In this document: piece after piece, positions 9,437-17,563 of the stretch
Position numbering within the stretch: position 1 is the stretch's first letter
Layout: each line of letters opens with the position of its first letter
NCBI GenBank assembly: GCA_031284645.1
Contig: JAITXS010000137.1
Coordinates: forward strand, 1 to 23,225
Length of the DNA stretch: 23,225 nucleotides
Direction: 5' to 3'
Origin: Spirochaetaceae bacterium
GTDB taxonomy: Bacteria > Spirochaetota > Spirochaetia > Treponematales > Breznakiellaceae
The notes under the pieces: generated by a model
Seen by the model: the letters and a program-made list of their open reading frames with translations, nothing else
Told to the model about the DNA's origin: nothing
Databases searched by the model: none
Program-made: the position numbers and the translations under genes

Positions 9437-11143
9437 ATGGAAGCGAACAATCCTTTTGACCATCTTGTTTCAGATCTGGACCAAGACGAAAAAACCCGAT
9501 TGATCGAAAAATTGAAAATGCAAAGTGTGCTTTCCACTGAACCCCTCATAGACATAAAACCAAAAGATAAACAGGAAAAAACAGGAATAGCATACCATAA
9601 ATTACCCTGGCAGCGCCGTTTAGCGTATTGGTTTATCAGTTTGTTTACCGGGAAAGCTCCAAGCGAAATATATCTTAACCAATTAATTGCCGCAAGTGGA
9701 CGGGATATAAATATCATTTATCCCGGTATGTATGATTATCAGAAAATATGGTTAAAAGAGGGGTTTCGGCACGAACTGCAAGGGCTTAAAGAGGCATCCC
9801 GCTTTTTTTATGCAGTGCTTGATTCAAGTGTAAACCGTGCGCGCGGCGCTTTTATGGGTTATCTCGGCTCCCTTTCCCTGCCCGATATCCATGAGGCTTT
9901 GATGGAGAACACTGATCCGGACAGCCTTTCTCATGCACATCCTGATTATACCGACACAAAAATCCGTGCTATGGCGCTTGACTGTATCGAAAAGGAGACA
10001 GCAAAAATACCGGAAGACATACACGCTACAATGTATCAGGACTCGCGTATGCTTTTTGCTTTGAAAGCATTATCATCGTTTTTGTTTGACCGTTTAATCA
10101 TGAGTTTTACTCAAAACGCAGACGAAGAAGACCTTGTTTGCCCGATACATCTTGTAAAAAATCAACTGATCAGTCTTGATAATATTCTTTTTTCAATAAA
10201 AACAACCCCCTCTATGGATCTGCTAAGCGCTCTTTTTATTTTTAGTATGCAGGAATATCAAGGAGAACAGGGCTTTGACGAAGATAAAGAGCTCCAAAAA
10301 TTTATTCAGAAAGCGGAAAAATCTATTGCCGTTATACGGAGTTTTAACAAACGGGTTCCTTTGACTAAAATTCTAAACTGCGCACTCCGTGATTTATCAT
10401 GGGAACCCGCAGAGCTTCCCGGCGGAGAAGACTGGTTTGCCGTCTATAAAAATTATTGGACCGACACGACAAAAGCAAAATTTTCAAAGTGGATGCGGGA
10501 CAGGCAGAATATCGGGCTTGCCAAAAGATTAGAGGAATACTTTGACGGCCAGCCTTTGATGCTGCTTGAATATGCCCAGACCGAAGAACATCCGGACGGA
10601 ATTCCGGTTGACGGTATCCTGTCACTTTCATTTTTGTTGACATTTCATAAAAAGACTTTTATGCCGGGAATCAATGTTGTTATACGCCCTATTTTGATTG
10701 ACGGCGAATTTTGCAGCAGGGAAAACCGTACTGAATTTACAGAAAGTTACAACGTATTGATCAAACTTGATGATGTCATAAAAGAATTTGACCGCTCTCT
10801 TTCTCTCGCAGGTGAAATCGGCAGACAATGGGCGCAGGCCAACAGCGAAGTCCATTCGCTCACAGTCCGCAGGCGGAAAATTCGTACGATTCTTGAAGAA
10901 GTTTCCGAACAAGTCGAAAAAATTATTGCCAGTGCCCGCGGCGCCCTTGATTCAATGGATAAAGTGTTAAACGGTATTATTATCGGTTCTCAGGACGGTA
11001 AATACAATACGCTTACCAATTTTGTAAAAATATGCGGCAAAGGTACTACCTTTATGGACGGGCTGAATTTGGCGATACAAAATATTCATAATGCCGTCAT
11101 AATCATTGATGATATAAGCGCGGTAAACAAGCTTGAGGATTAA
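9437..11143 (+). CDS. DUF5312-like spirochaete protein of unknown function
   Basis: 568 residues from the ATG at 9437. A TTG five codons upstream (9422) is also in frame but adds only five residues and has no ribosome binding site. The N-terminus begins MEANNPFDHLVSDLDQDEK and matches my recollection of DUF5312, a family largely limited to spirochaetes; this family call is from memory and not searched. The protein is charged and appears mainly soluble: no signal peptide and no long hydrophobic helix. The C-terminal quarter (about 440-568) is helix-rich with heptad-like stretches around REIGRQ-type and ILEEVSEQVEKIIASA segments, suggesting a coiled coil. pgeF follows after 55 bp and argS after that, so the three genes probably form one transcript. 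I propose no function. Confidence 0.75.
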   Translation: MEANNPFDHLVSDLDQDEKTRLIEKLKMQSVLSTEPLIDIKPKDKQEKTGIAYHKLPWQRRLAYWFISLFTGKAPSEIYLNQLIAASGRDINIIYPGMYDYQKIWLKEGFRHELQGLKEASRFFYAVLDSSVNRARGAFMGYLGSLSLPDIHEALMENTDPDSLSHAHPDYTDTKIRAMALDCIEKETAKIPEDIHATMYQDSRMLFALKALSSFLFDRLIMSFTQNADEEDLVCPIHLVKNQLISLDNILFSIKTTPSMDLLSALFIFSMQEYQGEQGFDEDKELQKFIQKAEKSIAVIRSFNKRVPLTKILNCALRDLSWEPAELPGGEDWFAVYKNYWTDTTKAKFSKWMRDRQNIGLAKRLEEYFDGQPLMLLEYAQTEEHPDGIPVDGILSLSFLLTFHKKTFMPGINVVIRPILIDGEFCSRENRTEFTESYNVLIKLDDVIKEFDRSLSLAGEIGRQWAQANSEVHSLTVRRRKIRTILEEVSEQVEKIIASARGALDSMDKVLNGIIIGSQDGKYNTLTNFVKICGKGTTFMDGLNLAIQNIHNAVIIIDDISAVNKLED

Positions 11144-11198
11144 GGGCTCATGTTCATTTTAACGTTTTTGGCAGCAAAATTGCCTGAAAAAGGATACC

Positions 11199-12050
11199 GT
11201 GAAGGACATTTTGAATATCGAAGCTTTTGAATTAAATGACAGCGGACAGGGCTATGCCGAGTTCTCTTTTTCTTTTAATGGTGAAAAAGTCCGCAGTATC
11301 CGTGCTTTGATTTCAACACGGGAGGCCGGAGACATGGCTCTTCCTTCCGGCGGAAACAAAGACCTTATTCTGCGGGAGCTGTATCCGGGTAAAGCAAGGC
11401 AGGATTTATTTAACTCGTTACAGATCAACAGTGCATATATCTATTCCTGCGTTTCGACTCATTCCCGTAATGTTGCTGCCGTTGAATACCCTGAAAGTCG
11501 ACTTTTGCAGGATGCTGATGGGCTTGTCGGCATGGCTCCCGCCATCCTGAGCGTAACAGTTGCCGATTGCCTTCCTGTTTATCTCTATGATAATCTCCAT
11601 AAGGTTTTTGCGCTCTGTCATTCCGGCTGGAAGGGAACGGGTATTGCAGCGTGTGCTGTGGAGCTTATGAAAGAAAAATACAAGACGCGCCCCGGGGATA
11701 TTTCCGCGATTCTGGGCCCCTGTATACAAGGTGATTGTTATACTGTTGATGAAGAACGCGCAGCACAATTTCAAGCGGAGTTCGGTGGGTACGGTGAATA
11801 TCCGCTTGGCCCTGTTGTGTATGAAAAACAGAAAAACAACACGGAAGCAAGAGAAAGCGGGGCAGCGGAAAGCGGTCGGGAATATCATCTTGATATGCAG
11901 GCAGCGAATGCACATATACTCGCAGACTGCGGTGTAAAAAATATATCATACTGCGTAAACTGTACGTTTACGGATCCGGGACTTGGCTCTTTCAGACGTG
12001 AGGGGCCTGTGGGATTTACAAAAATGTTGGCAATGATCGGGGGTTTTTAA
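11199..12050 (+). CDS. pgeF: Polyphenol oxidase/laccase-domain family protein (PgeF/YlmD/YfiH type)
   Basis: 283 residues starting at GTG (11199), chosen because AAGGA lies five to six bases upstream. The family was once called multicopper polyphenol oxidase. Members are now associated with purine nucleoside phosphorolysis or deamination and with editing of mis-incorporated L-Ser in peptidoglycan precursors, and which applies here cannot be read from sequence. Signatures: His88 in STHS, Cys124 in VTVADCLPV, His141 in CHSGWKGT (the expected metal ligand set), GPCIQGDCYTV, and the C-terminal CTFTDPGLGSFRREG. Length and motifs indicate an intact cytoplasmic enzyme. A variable, charged insertion lies around residues 208-228. 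The stop codon is two bases before the argS ATG, so translation is likely coupled. Confidence 0.9.
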   Translation: MKDILNIEAFELNDSGQGYAEFSFSFNGEKVRSIRALISTREAGDMALPSGGNKDLILRELYPGKARQDLFNSLQINSAYIYSCVSTHSRNVAAVEYPESRLLQDADGLVGMAPAILSVTVADCLPVYLYDNLHKVFALCHSGWKGTGIAACAVELMKEKYKTRPGDISAILGPCIQGDCYTVDEERAAQFQAEFGGYGEYPLGPVVYEKQKNNTEARESGAAESGREYHLDMQAANAHILADCGVKNISYCVNCTFTDPGLGSFRREGPVGFTKMLAMIGGF

Positions 12051-12052
12051 TT

Positions 12053-13807
12053 ATGGATGAAAAATCATGGTGGAAAGAAAAAATCGCATGTGTCTTAAAC
12101 GATTTGTCCGCATTGAACGGGCAGACGATTGGTCTTGATGATGTTGTCATTGAAATTCCGCCCAAGCCGGAGATGGGGGATTTTGGATTTCCCATGTTCA
12201 CTTTTGCGAAAAAACTAAAAAAAGCGCCACAGGAAATCGCGGCCTTAGTTGCGGAAAAACTAAAAGAGAACAGGGAGGGGAGTGCGGACGATTCATCAGT
12301 GTTTACGCTTGGGCCCTATGTTAATATCAGGCTGGATCGGGCAAAAGAGGCAAAGCGGGTTGTTCAGGGCATTCTTGATAACGGGAACGAATTTTTTCAT
12401 ATTGACTCTTTGCAGGGTAAAAAAATTATGGTTGAATTTTCAAGCCCCAATACGAATAAGCCTTTACATTTAGGACATTTACGCAACGATGTTTTAGGCG
12501 AAAGCATTTCCCGTATACTTGCAGCCTGCCAAGCCGAAGTGCGGAAAGTTTGTATTATAAACGACAGGGGTATACATATTTGCAAGTCCATGCTTGCCTA
12601 TAAAGAATACGGTAACGGAGAGTGCCCCGAGTCGACCGGCATCAAAAGCGATCATTATGTGGGCGGCTGGTATGTCCGTTTTAATCAAATGTCAAAAGAA
12701 GATACCGGCGCGGATGAGCGGGCGCGGGAGCTTTTGCTTAAATGGGAAGCGGGGGACAAAGAAACCGTTGATCTATGGAGAAAGATGAATGAATGGACAG
12801 TAAGCGGCATGAAAGAAACCTATCAAAGAACCGGGGTTTCTTTTGATACCTATTACTTTGAAAGTGATACCTATCTAAGGGGTAAGGCAGAGGTTTTAAA
12901 GGGACTGGAGAAAGGGCTGTTCACCAAAGAAGCCGACGGGTCCGTACAAGCTGATTTAACAGCGGAAAATCTCGATAAAAAAGTGCTGCTCCGTAAAGAC
13001 GGCACATCGCTTTACATCACGCAGGACTTCGGCACGGCAATTCTTCGCCATGACGACTGGCCTTTTGATAAACTTGTTTATGTGGTCGGCAGCGAGCAGC
13101 GTTATCATTTTCAGGTACTGTTTATTTTGCTTGCCAGGATGGGCTTCCCCTGGGCAAAGGATCTGTATCATCTTTCTTATGGCATGGTAAATCTTCCCGA
13201 GGGAAAGATGAAGAGCCGCGAGGGAACAGTGGTTGACGCCGACAACTTAATTGATGAGCTTCGCGATATGGCTCTTGTAGAAATAAAAAGCAAAGAGCGC
13301 GAAGAAATTGTCGGTGACGCAGCGCAAACAGCTGAAAAAATCGCACTCGGTGCCTTACACTACTATCTTTTACAAGTATCGCCTGAACGGGATATGCTTT
13401 TTAATCCCAAAGAATCCTTGTCGTTTAACGGGAATACAGGGCCGTATTTGCAGTATATGGGAGCGCGTATATCTTCGATCCTGCATAAGGACGAGGCAAA
13501 AAAATTACATGACGGTCTTGTGAAAGCCGAGCTTCTTCAGACGGATAGCGAGTGGGAATTGATAAAAACAATCGCAAACTATCCTTCTGTACTTGCCGAT
13601 GCGGCGAAGGACATGAATCCCTCTGTCCTTGCTTCCTGGCTTTACGAGCTTTCAAAAAATTTCAGCAGATTTTATCACGAATGCCCTGTTTTATCCGCGG
13701 AAACAGAAGATTTACAGAGAGCGCGCCTCGCGCTTTGCCGCTGCGTACTTGCCGTCTTACACGCAGCCCTTGATCTTGTCTGCATTCCGTTCCTTGAAAG
13801 CATGTAA
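12053..13807 (+). CDS. argS: Arginyl-tRNA synthetase
   Basis: 584 residues, class I aminoacyl-tRNA synthetase that charges tRNA-Arg in the cytoplasm. The N-terminal tRNA-recognition domain covers about residues 1-95. The class I signatures are HLGH at 139-142, just after SSPNTNKP, and KMKSR at 385-389, where the family often has KMSKS-like variants. The C-terminal helical DALR anticodon-binding domain begins near residue 455 (NTGPYLQYMGARISSI). The ATG is preceded by GGGGG nine bases upstream, which lies inside the end of pgeF. The gene closes the DUF5312-like/pgeF/argS unit and is followed by a hairpin terminator. Confidence 0.96.
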   Translation: MDEKSWWKEKIACVLNDLSALNGQTIGLDDVVIEIPPKPEMGDFGFPMFTFAKKLKKAPQEIAALVAEKLKENREGSADDSSVFTLGPYVNIRLDRAKEAKRVVQGILDNGNEFFHIDSLQGKKIMVEFSSPNTNKPLHLGHLRNDVLGESISRILAACQAEVRKVCIINDRGIHICKSMLAYKEYGNGECPESTGIKSDHYVGGWYVRFNQMSKEDTGADERARELLLKWEAGDKETVDLWRKMNEWTVSGMKETYQRTGVSFDTYYFESDTYLRGKAEVLKGLEKGLFTKEADGSVQADLTAENLDKKVLLRKDGTSLYITQDFGTAILRHDDWPFDKLVYVVGSEQRYHFQVLFILLARMGFPWAKDLYHLSYGMVNLPEGKMKSREGTVVDADNLIDELRDMALVEIKSKEREEIVGDAAQTAEKIALGALHYYLLQVSPERDMLFNPKESLSFNGNTGPYLQYMGARISSILHKDEAKKLHDGLVKAELLQTDSEWELIKTIANYPSVLADAAKDMNPSVLASWLYELSKNFSRFYHECPVLSAETEDLQRARLALCRCVLAVLHAALDLVCIPFLESM

Positions 13808-13824
13808 GAACGGCGGCTTGATCT

Positions 13825-13853
13825 AAAAGCTGGTATCGGGGACTGGCTTTTTT
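13825..13853 (+). terminator. Rho-independent terminator after argS
   Basis: AAAAGCTGGT (13825-13834) pairs with ACTGGCTTTT (13842-13851), ten pairs including two G-U, around the loop ATCGGGG, then runs into further Ts. It fills the gap between argS and the convergent FMN-binding gene, whose stop codon begins at 13856 on the minus strand. Confidence 0.8.
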
Positions 13854-14201
13854 CTAGCGCCGTATAAGCGCTTGAGCAAGCGCCTTATTAAGCGCGGAAA
13901 GAAAGGCCTCACTGGTAATGGTCGCGCCGCTGATCGCGTCAATATCAGTGCTGTTTTCTTCAAGAATTCTTTCGCGGAGTTCCCGTATTGCCTCGCCTCC
14001 GATAAGCTCATCTTCATGCTGTTCGAGGATTTTTATATCAAGGATTGAGGATGAATCAGTTTCAAGCTCAAGCACGATACGCCCGTAATAGCCGTCCGCC
14101 GCGCCTTCGTAGAGACCCGGGTAAAAACGCTCGGCAAGTTTTAGTGTGATACAAGCGCTCAACACAAAAAACACCGTAAAAAGAAATAAATGTCTTTTCA
14201 T
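13854..14201 (-). CDS. Small FMN-binding-domain lipoprotein
   Basis: 115 residues, an exported flavoprotein made of a single FMN_bind domain like the C-terminal part of RnfG/NqrC. The start is set at the ATG at 14201 because GAGGTGA lies four bases upstream; an in-frame ATG 27 codons earlier has no such site and would place extra residues before the signal peptide. The N-terminus is a lipoprotein signal ending LSAC (Cys17). The mature part has the family's GYYGRIVLELETD strand pair and ends with DAISGATITS (88-97). This fits the Dxx(S/T)GAT flavinylation motif, predicting covalent FMN on Thr94. It probably carries electrons outside the cytoplasmic membrane; the partner is unknown. ApbE, the family that installs such FMN, is encoded at 18214-19371. 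It follows hisS on the same strand after 89 bp. Confidence 0.85.
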   Translation of the reverse strand: MKRHLFLFTVFFVLSACITLKLAERFYPGLYEGAADGYYGRIVLELETDSSSILDIKILEQHEDELIGGEAIRELRERILEENSTDIDAISGATITSEAFLSALNKALAQALIRR

Positions 14202-14205
14202 AAAA

Positions 14206-14212
14206 TCACCTC
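14206..14212 (-). promoter_or_regulatory. Ribosome binding site that decides the start of the FMN-binding lipoprotein
   Basis: Read on the minus strand this is GAGGTGA, four bases before the ATG at 14201. It is a near-perfect Shine-Dalgarno. No comparable site precedes the longer in-frame start at 14282. Confidence 0.85.
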
Positions 14213-14290
14213 GCATATAAACAACAGAGTTTATCATATGCTTATGCGCGGTGCTTGAATCAGGATAAGAGTTCCATGACAAATATCACA

Positions 14291-15598
14291 TTAGTTTTTT
14301 ATCAAAGTATTCCCGATAGTTCTGATAATATCTTCGAGCGAAAGTTTATCAAGATTTGTCCGTGTGCCGATATTACGGAGCGTAAAGCTTCCGGCTTCTT
14401 CTGTTGAAGGAATAATGACCCAGGGGACAGCTCGTTTTTCAGCCAGAATAAATTGGGCGCTGAGTTTTTTTGCTTCGTCAAAAACCTCGCAGGGGATTCC
14501 GGCAGAACGCAGTTTTTCCGCAAAAACCTGATATTTGCCGCAAAGCGCCTCGTCAACACAGGCGATGGCACAAAGCGAATATGTTTTCTGCCCCCCGTTT
14601 TTACCAAGCGTTTCAAGGGCGGCAATGAGCCTGTCCAAGCCCACCGAAGCGCCGACGCCGGAAAGAGAATTCTTTGAGTACAGGGCAAGCAGATTGTCGT
14701 ACCTGCCTCCCGAGCATACCGACCCAATTGACGGCAGTTCATTCAAGAAAGTCTCGAAGACAATGCCGGTATAATAATCGAGTCCCCGCGTAATCGAAGG
14801 ATCAATTTGAAAAACACCCTCAGATCCGCTGTCTTTGATAAATTCGTAAATCCGCGTAAGACGTTCGGAATCGGGGTTTGCCCCGCCTGCCGCATCTTGC
14901 ATCATACGGAGTGTTGAATCCCAGTCGCCTTTAAAACTGATGAAGTCCAACACAGCCTGAGCCTTATCGCTTCCCACAGAAGCGGAAAGTATGTTAAATA
15001 CTTCGCTGTTTCCGATTTTTGAAATTTTATCCACAGCGCGCAGAATCTCTACAAGTTTTTCGTCCGCATTTATTTTTTTTAAAAAACGATTAAAAAGCCC
15101 CCGGTGATTCACAGAAATGCTTATATTGCCTACGCCGCATGAAAGAAGCGCGTTTTTTATCATCAGGAGGATTTCAAAATCAGCGCCCGCTGAATCGACG
15201 CCGATTGTATCAAAATCGCATTGCGTAAATTCCCTGTAGCGTCCTTTTTGGGTGTTTTCGCCGCGCCAAACCTTAGCAATATGATAACGCTTAAACGGGA
15301 AACAGAGTTCCGCTTGATGTTCCGCGACAAAACGCGCAAACGGGACAGTCAGATCAAAACGGAGCGACACATCCCGCCCGCCATTATCGTTAAAACGATA
15401 CATCTGTTTTTCCGTTTCACCACCGCCCTTCCCCAGAAGAATTTCAGTGTACTCCAAGGCAGGGCTGTCTATCGGCAGAAAACCAAAAGAACGGAATACC
15501 GTTTCAAGTTCTTCGACCAAAGAGCGTCGTCTTATCTCCTCCGCGGGCAAAAAATCCCTAAATCCTTTTAAAACTTTCGGCGTTATGAATCCAACCAT
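14291..15598 (-). CDS. hisS: Histidyl-tRNA synthetase
   Basis: 435 residues from the ATG at 15598, class II synthetase that charges tRNA-His. The protein opens with MVGFITPKVLKGFRDFLP, the normal HisRS N-terminus. The frame stays open 34 codons further upstream, but that extension is unlike any HisRS and is rejected. Signatures: LRFDLTVPFARF, VWRGENTQKGRYREFTQCDFD (motif 2 region), TRGLDYYTGIVFE and SGGRYDNLL (HisA motifs), GVGASVGLDRL (motif 3), and a C-terminal anticodon-binding domain from about residue 330. No Shine-Dalgarno precedes the ATG; instead a TATACT box sits seven bases upstream, so the mRNA may be leaderless. The gene is divergent from pheT across about 200 bp. Confidence 0.95.
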   Translation of the reverse strand: MVGFITPKVLKGFRDFLPAEEIRRRSLVEELETVFRSFGFLPIDSPALEYTEILLGKGGGETEKQMYRFNDNGGRDVSLRFDLTVPFARFVAEHQAELCFPFKRYHIAKVWRGENTQKGRYREFTQCDFDTIGVDSAGADFEILLMIKNALLSCGVGNISISVNHRGLFNRFLKKINADEKLVEILRAVDKISKIGNSEVFNILSASVGSDKAQAVLDFISFKGDWDSTLRMMQDAAGGANPDSERLTRIYEFIKDSGSEGVFQIDPSITRGLDYYTGIVFETFLNELPSIGSVCSGGRYDNLLALYSKNSLSGVGASVGLDRLIAALETLGKNGGQKTYSLCAIACVDEALCGKYQVFAEKLRSAGIPCEVFDEAKKLSAQFILAEKRAVPWVIIPSTEEAGSFTLRNIGTRTNLDKLSLEDIIRTIGNTLIKN

Positions 15599-15605
15599 AA
15601 AAAAA

Positions 15606-15611
15606 GTATAA
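15606..15611 (-). promoter_or_regulatory. Candidate -10 box for hisS
   Basis: Read on the minus strand this is TATACT, five of six matches to TATAAT, followed by seven Ts and the hisS ATG. The best -35 at 17 bp is a poor TACACT (15629-15634). Transcription would begin at or next to the start codon. Confidence 0.4.
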
Positions 15612-15642
15612 CTGAAGATTGAGCTCAAGTGTAGTAGTGCCG

Positions 15643-15725
15643 AGGGTTTAGGGGCGAGGATATAGTATAATATCAGACATCCGTTACCAGAAAGCCACAA
15701 AATAACAATAGTCCCCCTCTCCCGC
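15643..15725 (+). repeat. Degenerate copy of the right-end G-rich/ACCAG repeat
   Basis: A G-rich stretch (GAGGGTTTAGGGG, from 15643) leads into TATAGTATAATATCAG, then TTACCAGAAAGCC (15684-15696), then a C-rich tract. The same order (GGGT-rich tract, TTAYCAGAAAGCC, C-rich tract) builds the array at 22780-23225. TTACCAGAAAGCC is an exact 13-base match to the copy at 22881. It occupies much of the hisS/pheT intergenic region. Confidence 0.5.
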
Positions 15726-15728
15726 CCA

Positions 15729-15758
15729 TTGAAAAATTTCCGGCTTACGGCTTATACT
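15729..15758 (+). promoter_or_regulatory. Candidate promoter for pheT-fliO-apbE
   Basis: TTGAAA (15729-15734) and TATACT (15753-15758) are separated by 18 bp. They lie about 40 bp upstream of the pheT ATG, leaving a normal leader that contains AAGGA. Confidence 0.5.
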
Positions 15759-15798
15759 CAAAGCACGATTTCCAAAAAACTAAAACAAGGATTTCCTG

Positions 15799-17553
15799 AT
15801 GCCAAAAATAGAAGTGAATGAAGAACTTTTTTTCTCTCTGGCGGGGAAGAAATGGAACAAACGCGAAGAATTCGAAGAAGCTTTAAGCTGCGCGAAGGCT
15901 GAACTTGACGAGGATTCCGATAAAAGTCTTCCGGTCTCCGAAAGAACATTAAAAATAGAATTAAACGACACAAACCGCCCCGATCTTTGGGGTACAGCCG
16001 GCTGTGCCCGGCAGCTGCGTGTCTATCATACCGGAAAAACGCCGGTTTATCCGTTTTTTTCATCCCCCGGTAACATGAAAGAAGCCCGAAAACGTGTCAT
16101 TGTGGAAGAAACAGTACAAGCCGCACGTCCCTTCCTTGCCGGTTTTATCGCAAAAGGCAGATTAGTCAGCGATGCCTCTCTCCGCGACATGATTCAAACC
16201 CAGGAAAAACTCGCGTGGAATTACGGACGCAAGCGCCGCACGGTTTCAATGGGCATTTACCGCAGCGCCGCTATCAAGTGGCCCGTTCATTACCGCGCAG
16301 TTGATCCCGATTCAGTGTCATTTATTCCGCTCCAGTGGGACAGCCCTTTAACACTCAGCGAGATTCTTAAGCAGCACCCGAAAGGCAAAGAATACGGCTT
16401 TATTCAGGAAGGCCCGCTTCACCCGCTCCTTGTTGATGCTGCCGGAAAGGTACTTTCGTACCCGCCGATTATTAACTCCGCTGATTTAGGCGCCGTTCAA
16501 GTCGGAGATAGCGATCTTTTTATTGAACTTACCGGCACGGACATAGCCGCCGTAACGCTTTGTGCCTCAATCGCGGCCTGCGATCTTGCGGATCAGGGTT
16601 ATGAAATTGAGCCGGTCGAGCTCTCTTATGAGTATGAAACACCCTTTGGCAAAAACTGGACTTCCCCGTTTTACTTCCAAAATCCGATTTTCTGCTCACA
16701 AGAGCGTATCGAGCGCTTTCTTGGTGAAAAAATCGCGGCAAAAGAAGCCGTTACTCACCTTGCCCGTATGGGCTGCCGTGCTGAAAAAATCCGTGAGGCC
16801 GAACTCGGTTCCGCCGAAATTGTTGAAGGCGTACGGCTTTATCCGCCTGAATACCGGAACGATTTTTTACACGCCGCTGATGTTGTGGAAGACGTCATGA
16901 TAGGACGTTCACTTTCAAGCTTTAGCCCCGAATTCCCCCATGATTTTACCATAGGACGACTCAGTGCCCTTACCGTTTTTTCAAGAAAGACAAGAGAAAT
17001 TCTTGCCGGTCTAGGCTATCAGGAGATGATATACAACTATCTCGGATCAAAAAAAGACCTCATTGATAATATGAGGGGAGACGGCGTAAAAATCATCCGT
17101 ATTGAAAACCCCATGACGGAAAACTACGAATATGTACGCGATTCGATTCTCCCCTGCCTCTGTGCAAGCGAATCCGTGTCGGCAAATGCCGGTTATCCGC
17201 ATAAAATTTTTGAATTGGGAAAAGTCGTGTACCGCGACGAGAGCAAAAATTATGGCTGCTCCACCCGCCAATTTTGCGGAATATTGCACGCAGCAACCGA
17301 TGCGAATTTCAACACCGTTGCCGCGCAAATCAGAACATTGTTCTACTATCTTTCCCGTGAGTACACAGCCGCAGAAGTCGAAGACAAACGTTTTATTCCC
17401 GGACGCGCTGCACAAATCATCTACAAAGGTAAATCAATCGGTATTTTTGGTGAAATCCACCCCGAAGTGCTCGAAAACTGGGGCATCACCAGCCCTGCCG
17501 CTGCCGCCGAGTTTGACCTTGACGTGCTGCTTTCGACACCGAGTCAAATTTAA
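15799..17553 (+). CDS. pheT: Phenylalanyl-tRNA synthetase beta subunit, compact archaeal/spirochaete type
   Basis: 584 residues; pairs with PheS (not in the window) to charge tRNA-Phe. The length and the N-terminus MPKIEVNEELFFSL indicate the short archaeal-type beta chain, which lacks the N-terminal EMAP/OB tRNA-binding domain of the roughly 800-residue bacterial form. Spirochaetes are known to carry this type. Typical segments are IELNDTNRPDLWG (near residue 54), YPPEYRNDFLHAADVVEDVM (B5 region) and NPMTENYEYVRDSILP followed by HKIFELGKVVY (catalytic-like core). AAGGA lies seven bases before the ATG. fliO starts ten bases after the stop codon, so the genes are probably co-transcribed. Confidence 0.93.
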   Translation: MPKIEVNEELFFSLAGKKWNKREEFEEALSCAKAELDEDSDKSLPVSERTLKIELNDTNRPDLWGTAGCARQLRVYHTGKTPVYPFFSSPGNMKEARKRVIVEETVQAARPFLAGFIAKGRLVSDASLRDMIQTQEKLAWNYGRKRRTVSMGIYRSAAIKWPVHYRAVDPDSVSFIPLQWDSPLTLSEILKQHPKGKEYGFIQEGPLHPLLVDAAGKVLSYPPIINSADLGAVQVGDSDLFIELTGTDIAAVTLCASIAACDLADQGYEIEPVELSYEYETPFGKNWTSPFYFQNPIFCSQERIERFLGEKIAAKEAVTHLARMGCRAEKIREAELGSAEIVEGVRLYPPEYRNDFLHAADVVEDVMIGRSLSSFSPEFPHDFTIGRLSALTVFSRKTREILAGLGYQEMIYNYLGSKKDLIDNMRGDGVKIIRIENPMTENYEYVRDSILPCLCASESVSANAGYPHKIFELGKVVYRDESKNYGCSTRQFCGILHAATDANFNTVAAQIRTLFYYLSREYTAAEVEDKRFIPGRAAQIIYKGKSIGIFGEIHPEVLENWGITSPAAAAEFDLDVLLSTPSQI

Positions 17554-17563
17554 CGAGCAGACC

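Noticed and set aside
14202..14282. 27-codon upstream extension of the FMN-binding lipoprotein
   Set aside because: The Shine-Dalgarno GAGGTGA lies inside it, directly before the ATG that begins the lipoprotein signal.
15599..15700. 34-codon upstream extension of hisS
   Set aside because: The extension is unlike known HisRS N-termini and crosses the repeat-like intergenic sequence.
17132..17563. Upstream in-frame extension of fliO inside pheT
   Set aside because: It overlaps conserved pheT codons, lacks a start signal and would put 144 residues ahead of a clear signal peptide.
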